Source: an uncultured Solobacterium sp.
GTDB lineage: Bacteria > Bacillota_I > Bacilli_A > Erysipelotrichales > Erysipelotrichaceae
Assembly: GCA_937895985.1 (NCBI GenBank)
Contig: CALBKL010000048.1
Location: forward strand, 1 to 8,429
DNA: 8,429 nt
Direction of reading: 5' to 3'
How positions within the stretch are numbered: position 1 is the stretch's first letter; each line of letters opens with the position of its first letter. Both the position numbers and the translations under genes were made by a program. A model generated the notes under the pieces. That model ran no database searches and was not told where the DNA came from. It saw nothing but the letters and a program-made list of their open reading frames with translations. Shown here one piece after another: positions 1-5,910 of the stretch.

Positions 1-182
1 GCCTTATTTATGGTTCCATATTCATCCCACAACATACAGCGCTGTACAATACCTTCAAACTCTATACCATGCACATCCATGTCTGGCAACATCTCATGTA
101 CCATCCAACGATACATAAAGTATGCTGACTCAACACGGTTGCTAAGTGTACCATCAAAATCAAATAAAATTCCCTTAATCAT
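1..182 (-). CDS. HAD-superfamily hydrolase, N-terminal part (cut by window edge)
   Basis: The first 60 residues are visible. They open with the HAD motif I, seen as LFDFDGTLSN, in which Asp8 would be the nucleophile and Asp10 the general acid. This makes the product a probable phosphatase or phosphoglycolate-phosphatase-like enzyme of the cytosol, but the substrate cannot be read because the cap and motifs II to IV lie beyond the edge. The segment after motif I (residues 15 to 60) is helical and rich in Met, as in alpha-helical C1 caps. The ATG at 182 follows an AAAGGGG ribosome binding site that sits inside the end of the upstream phosphatase gene. Only one base separates the phosphatase stop codon from this ATG, so the two are almost certainly cotranscribed and translationally coupled. 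Confidence 0.85.
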   Translation of the reverse strand, partial: MIKGILFDFDGTLSNRVESAYFMYRWMVHEMLPDMDVHGIEFEGIVQRCMLWDEYGTINK

Positions 183-183
183 C

Positions 184-924
184 TTATTCCCCTTTCAAGC
201 GCAACTGAAGAATTGTAATATCATCGGTTGTTAAAGAACGGTTCTTTTGTATGTATTCTTCAAAAATAGAACTATCAATATCATAATCATTCTTCATCAC
301 AGCTTTATCCTGTAATACAGTAGACATTCCATCACTATAGAGATAAATACTCTTGATATCTTTACCAGTAACACTACCACATTTCCCATGCATACATCCA
401 ACACCATCTAACGACCCAATCCAGTATCCTTCTGGGTGGCTTTCATTATTTAATAACATTCTTGTTTCACGATGTAATGCCAACTTATTTTTTACTTTCT
501 TTTGATTTCGTTTGTTGATTCTATCAAAAGACTCATCACGATAAACTGTATCATGCATGTATATTTCACAATCGCCTAGTCCATACCATTCAACAGTATT
601 ATTATTTGCTCTAACAATAACTATCGCAAAAGAAGGAAGTTTATATTTCTCAATTAAATCATATCCGGAAATTGCCTTACTATATTCTTTTTCAACAGAC
701 TTGCATGCATGAAATAAAATATCCGCTAAAGAATCTTCATCATTTGCATATCTCTTTAGCGCATCCGATATCTTTCTTACGGTTTTCTGTACATCATTTC
801 CGCCAAGAAAATCATCACCGAAAAGAGGTGTAGCTCCATCGATTACCCATACCATATTTCCTTGCCCGCCGAAAACATCTTGGTTTACATGCTTTGTACC
901 TTCTTGCGTATATGCTTTTATCAT
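184..924 (-). CDS. PP2C-family protein serine/threonine phosphatase
   Basis: This 246-residue protein carries the metal-binding signature of PPM/PP2C phosphatases in the right order: NQD (14-16), VIDGAT (27-32), GLGD (115-118), YSDGM (196-200) and TTDDIT (232-237). The Asp residues in these motifs bind the two Mn/Mg ions that activate water for dephosphorylation. It has no membrane segment or sensor domain, so it is a soluble stand-alone phosphatase. No partner Ser/Thr kinase is in the window. I chose the ATG at 924 because GGAGAA lies just before it. A reading frame starting at 954 adds ten residues, but that ATG has no ribosome binding site and would sit about 12 bases from the likely transcription start. 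It forms a two-gene unit with the downstream HAD hydrolase. The target (protein or small molecule) is unknown. Confidence 0.87.
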   Translation of the reverse strand: MIKAYTQEGTKHVNQDVFGGQGNMVWVIDGATPLFGDDFLGGNDVQKTVRKISDALKRYANDEDSLADILFHACKSVEKEYSKAISGYDLIEKYKLPSFAIVIVRANNNTVEWYGLGDCEIYMHDTVYRDESFDRINKRNQKKVKNKLALHRETRMLLNNESHPEGYWIGSLDGVGCMHGKCGSVTGKDIKSIYLYSDGMSTVLQDKAVMKNDYDIDSSIFEEYIQKNRSLTTDDITILQLRLKGE

Positions 925-972
925 AACTTCTCCAATATCAGAAACAATTTGCATTTTTATACTGATATATCT

Positions 973-978
973 ATTATA
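973..978 (-). promoter_or_regulatory. Candidate -10 box for the PP2C/HAD unit
   Basis: A perfect TATAAT reads on the minus strand here, about 50 bases upstream of the chosen phosphatase start. No good -35 is seen at 16 to 18 bases; the best TTGTTA is 22 bases away. Transcription would start near 966, leaving a leader of about 42 bases to the ATG at 924. The call rests on the -10 match and position alone. Confidence 0.4.
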
Positions 979-1026
979 TCCTCTAAAAATACAAATTCAT
1001 TAACAATTAATTCATCTACGCTGCTG

Positions 1027-1032
1027 TATAAT
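1027..1032 (+). promoter_or_regulatory. Candidate -10 box for the GatZ-like gene
   Basis: TATAAT lies 21 bases before the GatZ-like start codon, directly preceded by TG. A TTAACA that could serve as -35 is 21 bases upstream, which is too far, so activator help is possible. The start point would fall near 1039, at the first base of the AGGAGG ribosome binding site (1039-1044), giving a very short leader. The 7-bp direct repeat AATTCAT (994-1000 and 1009-1015, period 15) lies between this box and the divergent one at 973-978. Confidence 0.35.
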
Positions 1033-1052
1033 TTCAGTAGGAGGATTTTATC

Positions 1053-2375
1053 ATGAGAGAACATCCATTGAAACATATTGTTCGTTTGCAGAAACAAGGT
1101 AAAGCTGTTGGTATCTACTCTGCTTGTACTGCAAATGAATTGGTATTACGTGCATGTATGCAACGTGCAAAAGAAACGAATTCTGTATTGCTTATTGAAG
1201 CAACAGCAAACCAAGTTGACCAATATGGTGGCTATACCGGTATGAAGCCTAAAGATTTTATGCAGTTTGTCGAGAAACTTGCAAAACTTGAAGATTTGCC
1301 TATGGACCGTATCATTTTAGGTGGTGACCACTTAGGTCCACTAACATTCGTACAATACGATGAAGAAAAAGCAATGCAAGAAGCTTCTGAATTAATCCGC
1401 CAGTTTGTTCTTGCTGGCTTTACAAAGATTCATATTGATACATCAATGAAAGTCGCAAGTGATGATCCAAATGTTCGCTTAAGCGATGAAATCATTGCTA
1501 GACGTGGTGCAGAACTTGCTGTTGTAGCGGAGAAAGCTTACCAACAACTTCTGAAAGATAATCCTGACGCATTACATCCTGTTTATATTGTTGGCTCTGA
1601 AGTGCCTATTCCAGGTGGTTCTCAAGAAGCAGTAGAAACCGGTTTGCAAGTCACAAAGGTTTCCGACTTCAAACAAACAGTTGCGACATTTGAGAAAGCA
1701 TTCCATGACCATCAATTAGATGAAGCGTGGAAACACGTTATCGGTGTTGTTGTACAACCTGGTGTTGAGGAAAAAGATGCTGGTTGTACACCTTACGACC
1801 GTTCAAAAGCAGTCGACCTAATGGCTTCTATTAAAGAGTATAATAATCTTGTATTTGAAGGACACTCTACCGACTATCAAACAAAAATCAGTCTTCGTGA
1901 ACTTGTTGAAGATGGAGTTGGTATCTTAAAGGTTGGCCCTGGTCTAACCTACATGATGCGTGAGGCTTTATTTGCATTAGCGTATGCAGAAAAGGAACTA
2001 TTAAAAGGTCACCCTGAAAAGCAGAGTCATTTTATCGAGGTGCTTGATGAGGCAATGCTAAAAAATCCAAAGTACTATATCAAGCATTATCACGGTACTC
2101 CTGAAGAAATTGCGTACAAGCGTAAGTTCTCCTTTAGTGATCGTTCTCGTTACTACATGCCAGTTGATGAAGTTGTTGCTGCGCAAAAAGTTTTATTCGA
2201 AAACTTTAAGAATGGTGTACCTCTTGGACTATTGAGTCAATTTATGCCAATCGCATACACAAAGGTACGTGAAGGTACTTTACATAATGATCCAGTATCT
2301 CTTGTCAAAGACCGTGTCATCTATACTGTCGATGAGTATATGTATGGTTCTCACCAAGAGGAGATAACATTTTAA
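1053..2375 (+). CDS. gatZ: GatZ/KbaZ family protein (tagatose-bisphosphate aldolase subunit or tagatose-6-P 4-epimerase type)
   Basis: This 440-residue cytosolic protein matches the GatZ/KbaZ/AgaZ family from end to end (E. coli GatZ is about 420 residues). Recognisable family blocks are EATANQVDQYGGYTGM (49-64), GGDHLGP (90-96), IHIDTSM (126-132), GSEVPIPGG (181-189), QPGVE (235-239), HSTDYQT (271-277) and LKVGPGLT (292-299), laid out as in a class II aldolase-like barrel. In enterobacteria this is the non-catalytic subunit that stabilises the GatY/KbaY class II aldolase, which cleaves tagatose-1,6-bisphosphate. From memory, other family members act alone as tagatose-6-phosphate/fructose-6-phosphate 4-epimerases. 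No GatY-like partner is in the window, which makes the second role worth considering. The ATG follows AGGAGG at 8 bases. Family assignment is secure; the reaction is not. Confidence 0.9.
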   Translation: MREHPLKHIVRLQKQGKAVGIYSACTANELVLRACMQRAKETNSVLLIEATANQVDQYGGYTGMKPKDFMQFVEKLAKLEDLPMDRIILGGDHLGPLTFVQYDEEKAMQEASELIRQFVLAGFTKIHIDTSMKVASDDPNVRLSDEIIARRGAELAVVAEKAYQQLLKDNPDALHPVYIVGSEVPIPGGSQEAVETGLQVTKVSDFKQTVATFEKAFHDHQLDEAWKHVIGVVVQPGVEEKDAGCTPYDRSKAVDLMASIKEYNNLVFEGHSTDYQTKISLRELVEDGVGILKVGPGLTYMMREALFALAYAEKELLKGHPEKQSHFIEVLDEAMLKNPKYYIKHYHGTPEEIAYKRKFSFSDRSRYYMPVDEVVAAQKVLFENFKNGVPLGLLSQFMPIAYTKVREGTLHNDPVSLVKDRVIYTVDEYMYGSHQEEITF

Positions 2376-2414
2376 TTGGACTTAGGATACTTCCAAAGTC
2401 TTTTCTACAAAAAT

Positions 2415-2463
2415 ACTGTGTAACCTCAAGACAATTTGTCGAAAGATTACACAGTTTATTTTT
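2415..2463. terminator. Bidirectional terminator between gatZ-like gene and lipoprotein gene
   Basis: The arms ACTGTGTAA (2415-2423) and TTACACAGT (2447-2455) pair perfectly, and a small inner hairpin GACA/TGTC (2430-2440) sits in the loop. The plus strand continues as a T-rich run (TTTATTTTTA). The minus strand leaves the stem into ATTTTTG, so the structure can end transcripts from both converging genes. It starts 40 bases after the gatZ-like stop and abuts the stop codon of the lipoprotein gene. Confidence 0.8.
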
Positions 2464-3748
2464 ATGAAACGATTTGTACAGTGATGACACCAACATCATC
2501 TTTCGTAATTGCATTATACCAATATCTTCCTGGGAAATATTCGCTAAAGATATTCGTAATATAGCGATAGTTTTGCGATAATAATTGCTCAACTGCTACT
2601 TGGAAAGATGCTTGGTCACCAATCTGGAACGAAATCTTTTGGTACGGATCTTCATTCAGCTTCTGCAACACATAGTCTCTAATTGCATAGTAGTCGTATG
2701 TTTGGAAATACGCACCATTTTGAACATAGTATGAAAGAGAGTTATCTGTACACTTTGGGAATTTGAATGCTTCAAATGAAGAATCACCAATTACAACTGT
2801 TCCATTTAAGGAATAATGTGTACGGAATAGCACTTCATCCGTTACCATGAAGTAATAGTAAACAAGTGACTGACTACCATCATCATTGACTGGATCACCC
2901 CAAGTTACATCAACCCAGTAGTACTTACCATTTAATTCTACAAAGTTCCAAGCGTGCGCTTCATCTGTTTGACCGCGAACTGTAGCACACTTAATTCCTG
3001 CCTTCTTGCAGAGATACTGGAAGGCTCTTGAATAACCAGCGCAGATACTCTTTCTGTATAGGAATACGCTTGTGTAATACTGGTCGCATTCATTATCTTC
3101 GTAAATTGTCCAGTTAATAATCCAATCATAGAAATACTTAATCTTTTCGTAATCACTTGCGTTTGCGACAGCCCCAACTACATTATCTACAATCTGGTCA
3201 ACTTGAGCTTGCGTTTCAGCGTAATTTTCTGGCACCTGAAATTTAACCTTCGTAACTTTTCCATAATCATCTATCCAGTAACGATAGTCCCACATCCAAT
3301 ACGCTTCAGGGAAGTCATAGTTAAACGCTAGAATCGCCGTCGCAAAATCTTCTTTTTTTGCAAGCTTCTTGAACGAATATTCAGAAACAGGCTTCTGAAG
3401 TACATCATAAAGCTCCCCATATATTGCCTTCTGTGTACTTGATAACTGCTCGTAATAATACAAATAAAGTGATTTCGTATTCAACTTATTTTTATCTACA
3501 GTTTGGAAACCATTTTTTAACTGGTTGTTACTGGTTTGGTTCTTATCATCTTTATTTTTTACAGTGAAGCCATTTTTATTTTGTGTCTGATTCTCTGTTG
3601 TAGTATTCGTATCTTTATAATCATTCTTATAAGAATTAATTGTTTGATTTTGATTATCATCTGTCACAAAGTCTAATACAGTACAGCCAGATAGGCATAA
3701 CACTAAAAGCATTGATATAATCTTTTTCAAAATTCCACCCACTTTCAT
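2462..3748 (-). CDS. Transglutaminase-like domain lipoprotein
   Basis: The protein (428 residues from the ATG at 3748) opens with a basic n-region, a hydrophobic stretch and the lipobox LSGC with the lipidated Cys at 22, so it should be anchored outside the cytoplasmic membrane. Residues 30 to 90 form an Asn/Gln/Thr/Lys-rich linker. The transglutaminase-like core follows with a full papain-like triad: Cys236 in SICAGYSRAF, His265 in EAHAWN and Asp280 in WVDVTWGDP. The part before the core (residues 95-160, ending in a Phe/Tyr/Trp-rich stretch) and about 120 residues after it are not assigned. Such proteins may cross-link or cleave surface proteins or peptides; the substrate is unknown. The start is uncertain. 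The ATG at 3748 has no ribosome binding site, whereas a TTG at 3730 follows GGGTGG and would give a compact signal peptide with the Cys at 16. Confidence 0.85.
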   Translation of the reverse strand: MKVGGILKKIISMLLVLCLSGCTVLDFVTDDNQNQTINSYKNDYKDTNTTTENQTQNKNGFTVKNKDDKNQTSNNQLKNGFQTVDKNKLNTKSLYLYYYEQLSSTQKAIYGELYDVLQKPVSEYSFKKLAKKEDFATAILAFNYDFPEAYWMWDYRYWIDDYGKVTKVKFQVPENYAETQAQVDQIVDNVVGAVANASDYEKIKYFYDWIINWTIYEDNECDQYYTSVFLYRKSICAGYSRAFQYLCKKAGIKCATVRGQTDEAHAWNFVELNGKYYWVDVTWGDPVNDDGSQSLVYYYFMVTDEVLFRTHYSLNGTVVIGDSSFEAFKFPKCTDNSLSYYVQNGAYFQTYDYYAIRDYVLQKLNEDPYQKISFQIGDQASFQVAVEQLLSQNYRYITNIFSEYFPGRYWYNAITKDDVGVITVQIVS

Positions 3749-3780
3749 GACTGATGTCAAAACTGACCACCGTTCAGTCA
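3748..3780. promoter_or_regulatory. Candidate operator dyad upstream of the lipoprotein gene
   Basis: TGACTGA (3748-3754) and TCAGTCA (3774-3780) are exact inverted repeats. Nested inside, ACTGA (3762-3766) pairs with the same right arm, giving a tighter 17-bp imperfect dyad at 3762-3778. Both lie just downstream of the predicted transcription start, a typical place for a repressor. The shape resembles TetR-type operators, but that is inference and no repressor gene is present in the window. Confidence 0.4.
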
Positions 3781-3787
3781 CATATAT

Positions 3788-3796
3788 ATAATAACA
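3788..3796 (-). promoter_or_regulatory. Extended -10 promoter for the lipoprotein gene
   Basis: On the minus strand this reads TGTTATTAT, an extended -10 (TG, one base, then TATTAT with one mismatch to TATAAT). Transcription would begin near 3781, about 33 bases before the ATG at 3748 and 51 before the TTG at 3730. The flanking sequence is very AT-rich, so chance matches are a concern. The fit with the dyad immediately downstream raises confidence. Confidence 0.42.
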
Positions 3797-3799
3797 TAT

Positions 3800-3833
3800 A
3801 TTAAATTTTATTTTTTAAGAAATCATTAAATTT
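3800..3833 (-). repeat. Degenerate copy of the 3' end of the adjacent membrane-protein gene
   Basis: These 34 bases match 3991-4024, the last codons and stop of the neighbouring gene, at 30 positions. Read on the minus strand in the same frame, the copy gives FNDFLKNKI followed by a stop, against FNDVLKYKI and a stop in the real gene. The similarity ends abruptly, and an in-frame TAA lies about 26 codons upstream, so no gene remains. It is either a leftover of a tandem duplication or a chance match in AT-rich DNA. Confidence 0.4.
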
Positions 3834-3920
3834 CATAGAATTTACATGAAACAAAGATATGCATAAATATATTGTTTAATGCATATTTAAACATAAAACT
3901 TTTGTTGTACAACTCTTCCA

Positions 3921-3960
3921 TAATAAAAGAGAAGAGAGACAGATATTTCTGTGATTCTTC
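3921..3960 (-). terminator. Terminator of the single-pass membrane protein gene
   Basis: The hairpin at 3931-3960 has an outer GAAGA/TCTTC stem, a short internal loop, an inner ACAGA/TCTGT stem and a TATT loop. On the minus strand it is followed by the T-rich TCTTTTATTAT (3930-3920), which suits intrinsic termination about 30 bases after the stop at 3992. The plus strand has no T-run after it, so it works in one direction only. Confidence 0.55.
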
Positions 3961-3991
3961 CCTATTGAATCCCGCATGTTCATATCATGCA

Positions 3992-4699
3992 TTAAATTTT
4001 ATATTTTAAGACATCATTGAAATTACGTGTTTGTAAAATTTTTTGAATTTCCGGATAATATGTTGTATCCTTCAACTTTTTACCTGCATGGTTTAGTGCA
4101 CGCTCCGTACGGTCTTTATCATCCTTTAAACAATACGATTGTGCAGCTCTTAAATAACATACCCCAGCAGGCACGACATCCGTAATTGTATCACCACGTT
4201 CCATTAATTCTGATGCATACTTACCATCATGCATAACATGGATTGTGTATGGATATTCAACTTCTCTTAGGATTTCAGAATACTTCTCTTTCTGCTTATC
4301 CGTTAACTTATCATATGCTTTATGAATTGCCGTATAAGACTCTGCTGCCTTCTCATCTTCTTCTTGTGCGATTCGGAATAATAGTTCCTTCTGTAATACC
4401 AGCACACGATCAGAAGAACTCAATCTATAAGCCGCCGCTCTTTCGAATAGTTTATTAAGTTGTTCCTTATCACCCTTGATAAGATTTGCGTCAATTGCCA
4501 TTAGTGTACGTAACTTCTTGTTAAAGAACAAACGACTGGATAATGAATTTAATTCGTTTAGATACCGGTCCGCATCACCTTGACGATATAGCAGTAAAGA
4601 CATATACATGACTTGTCTTTGCGCAAAGAACATCCATGCAACATATAGAACGATCCCAATAATCAACAGAACACCAAATACCAATAAGCGATTTTCCAT
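3992..4699 (-). CDS. Single-pass membrane protein with helical (TPR-like) domain, unknown function
   Basis: I do not recognise this 235-residue protein. Residues 5 to 25 form one strong membrane span (LLVFGVLLIIGIVLYVAWMF) right after a short N-terminus. The rest is charged and predominantly helical, with spaced Ala/Leu/Tyr patterns (for example residues 45-75, 90-130 and 175-215) that look like degenerate TPR or similar alpha-alpha repeats, suggesting a protein-binding scaffold. The topology is not settled; the Gln-Arg after the span suggests the soluble part is cytoplasmic. The ATG at 4699 follows a strong GGAGG at 6 bases, whereas an extension to 4756 would lack one. It is monocistronic with its own terminator and lies back to back with a 57-residue membrane miniprotein, with only 74 bases between their start codons. 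Confidence 0.8.
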   Translation of the reverse strand: MENRLLVFGVLLIIGIVLYVAWMFFAQRQVMYMSLLLYRQGDADRYLNELNSLSSRLFFNKKLRTLMAIDANLIKGDKEQLNKLFERAAAYRLSSSDRVLVLQKELLFRIAQEEDEKAAESYTAIHKAYDKLTDKQKEKYSEILREVEYPYTIHVMHDGKYASELMERGDTITDVVPAGVCYLRAAQSYCLKDDKDRTERALNHAGKKLKDTTYYPEIQKILQTRNFNDVLKYKI

Positions 4700-4737
4700 A
4701 ACCAACCTCCGTATTTCAAGAATATCACGAAAAACAC

Positions 4738-4746
4738 TGTTATAAT
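4738..4746 (+). promoter_or_regulatory. Extended -10 promoter for the 57-residue miniprotein
   Basis: TGT followed by a perfect TATAAT gives a full extended -10 element. No convincing -35 is present, which extended -10 promoters tolerate. The start point would be near 4753, placing AAGGAG (4755-4760) almost at the 5' end of the message. Confidence 0.6.
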
Positions 4747-4773
4747 AGACACACAAGGAGTTAACACATACCT

Positions 4774-4947
4774 ATGTCTATTTTCGCAACAGGAATTGCC
4801 TTATTCATATTTATCGCAGCCACCATTGGATATTTTACCCATATCAAGAAACGTACTCCAGATGAGAAACTACCTCTTAGCGATGACGTACAGAGAATGT
4901 ATTACGATAAATATGAACAAGAATTAAAGAACCAAAACAAACAATAA
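4774..4947 (+). CDS. 57-residue single-span membrane miniprotein, unknown function
   Basis: The frame from ATG 4774 to TAA 4947 encodes 57 residues. Residues 1 to 24 are hydrophobic (MSIFATGIALFIFIAATIGY and on), followed by HIKKR and a highly charged, helical tail ending in NQNKQ. The pattern predicts one membrane span with the basic tail in the cytoplasm. Support for a real gene is good: a perfect extended -10 upstream, an AAGGAG ribosome binding site, and an intrinsic terminator just after the stop. The oddity is spacing. AAGGAG is 13 bases from the ATG, longer than usual, while an in-frame ATA at 4768 is at the ideal 7 bases. I kept the ATG. It may work with the divergent single-pass protein, but that is only an inference from position. 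I do not know a family for it. Confidence 0.72.
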   Translation: MSIFATGIALFIFIAATIGYFTHIKKRTPDEKLPLSDDVQRMYYDKYEQELKNQNKQ

Positions 4948-4961
4948 TCTATATTTAGAAC

Positions 4962-4990
4962 AAAAGGGACAACCGATAGGTGTCCCTTTC
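4962..4990. terminator. Bidirectional terminator between miniprotein gene and PTS operon
   Basis: AAAGGGACA (4963-4971) and TGTCCCTTT (4981-4989) form a perfect 9-bp stem with a 9-base loop. On the minus strand the stem is followed by a T-rich stretch (TTTTGTTCT), ideal for ending the PTS transcript 12 bases past the IID stop. On the plus strand the T-run is short (CCCTTTCGTT), so termination of the miniprotein transcript may be weaker. Confidence 0.8.
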
Positions 4991-5001
4991 GTTATGCATG
5001 A

Positions 5002-5910
5002 TTATTTATGCCACTTGATAAATGAACTTAGAAGTTCTGGAACCTTATAGTCTCCAGCCCAAATTCCAAATACACATCCAACGATACCGATAACGAGTAA
5101 GAGCATAATGCACTTAGTTGGTGACCAGTTCTTCTTCTTAATTAATGTGTAGCACATTAATGTTAATCCTAATGGGATAAGAGCAGGTAAGATACCATCT
5201 AATAAGCCCTGGAGGTCGATAAAGTTTTCAACTACTTCACCAGCATCATTAATCTTTGTTCCGTTAGGAATCATGATGCCAAGAGATGTTGCACCATAGT
5301 TACATGTCAATGCACCAACTACGAATACACCAAGCATAGAAGCAGCATGTGTGAATTCACGAGCGTTAGCAGTCAATACTTCGATAGCCTTTGTACCCAT
5401 GTCATATGACCAGTACATTAACCAGTAACGAAGAGCCATCTGTACACCGAATGTAATGATGAAGTACAAGATTGGTCCAAATAAGTTTCCACCAATTGCT
5501 AAGTTAGCTGTAATACCAGCTGTGATAGGAACCAATGTAAACCAGAACAATGCATCACCAATACCACCTAAAGGACCCATAGCTGCTACACGAACAGCAC
5601 GGATTGAGTTGATATCAGCCTTCTGTTGTTCCATAGATAATACGATACCCATAACGAATGTTACTAAGAATGGGTGAGTATTGAAGAACTCAAGGTTGTG
5701 AGTCATGGATGTGGATAAGTCATCCTTGTTTGTGTGGATAGCTTCCAAACCAGGTAAGATTCCCCATAACCAACCAGCAGCCTGCATTCTTTCGAAGTTA
5801 AAGGAAGCCTGTAAGTTTAGAGAACGCCAAACCATCTTATTTAAAACTGCTTTTGTAAGTGGTTTAGCAGGAGCAGTGTCCTTATATGCTAAATTGAAAT
5901 TAGATTCCAT
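5002..5910 (-). CDS. PTS mannose/fructose/sorbose-family IID component (GalNAc-type by context)
   Basis: This 302-residue membrane protein is the IID subunit of a mannose-superfamily phosphotransferase system, which with IIC forms the sugar channel. Family blocks are clear: FNFERMQAAGW (37-47), HNLEFFNTHPF (71-81) and MGPLGGIGDALFW (111-123), then several hydrophobic segments and a C-terminal span ending at about residue 295. Its length is close to E. coli ManZ. The ATG at 5910 overlaps the last 11 bases of the IIC gene (IIC stop at 5900), and its ribosome binding site GGAGG lies inside the IIC coding sequence, so the two should be made in matched amounts. A GTG at 5919 would add three residues but overlaps the binding site. 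It is the last gene of the operon, with a terminator just beyond. Confidence 0.93.
   Translation of the reverse strand: MESNFNLAYKDTAPAKPLTKAVLNKMVWRSLNLQASFNFERMQAAGWLWGILPGLEAIHTNKDDLSTSMTHNLEFFNTHPFLVTFVMGIVLSMEQQKADINSIRAVRVAAMGPLGGIGDALFWFTLVPITAGITANLAIGGNLFGPILYFIITFGVQMALRYWLMYWSYDMGTKAIEVLTANAREFTHAASMLGVFVVGALTCNYGATSLGIMIPNGTKINDAGEVVENFIDLQGLLDGILPALIPLGLTLMCYTLIKKKNWSPTKCIMLLLVIGIVGCVFGIWAGDYKVPELLSSFIKWHK

Noticed and set aside
2317..2592. A 91-codon minus-strand frame crossing the gatZ-like end and the lipoprotein end
   Set aside because: It spans a terminator and two confident genes, has no ribosome binding site, and resembles no family I know.
3732..3760. A TTGACA (minus strand, 3760-3755) with TGGAAT 17 bases on, as a promoter for the lipoprotein gene
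   Set aside because: Transcription would start inside or past the start codons, leaving no signal peptide or ribosome binding site. The extended -10 at 3788-3796 is better placed.
3858..3890. TATGCAT/ATGCATA inverted repeat in the AT-rich gap
   Set aside because: ATGCAT is itself a palindrome, so two nearby copies form a dyad by default. There is no T-run or link to a start site.
3974..3990. GCATG/CATGC hairpin directly after the membrane-protein gene as its terminator
   Set aside because: The stem is only 5 bp and is not followed by a T-run on the minus strand. The hairpin at 3931-3960 fits better.
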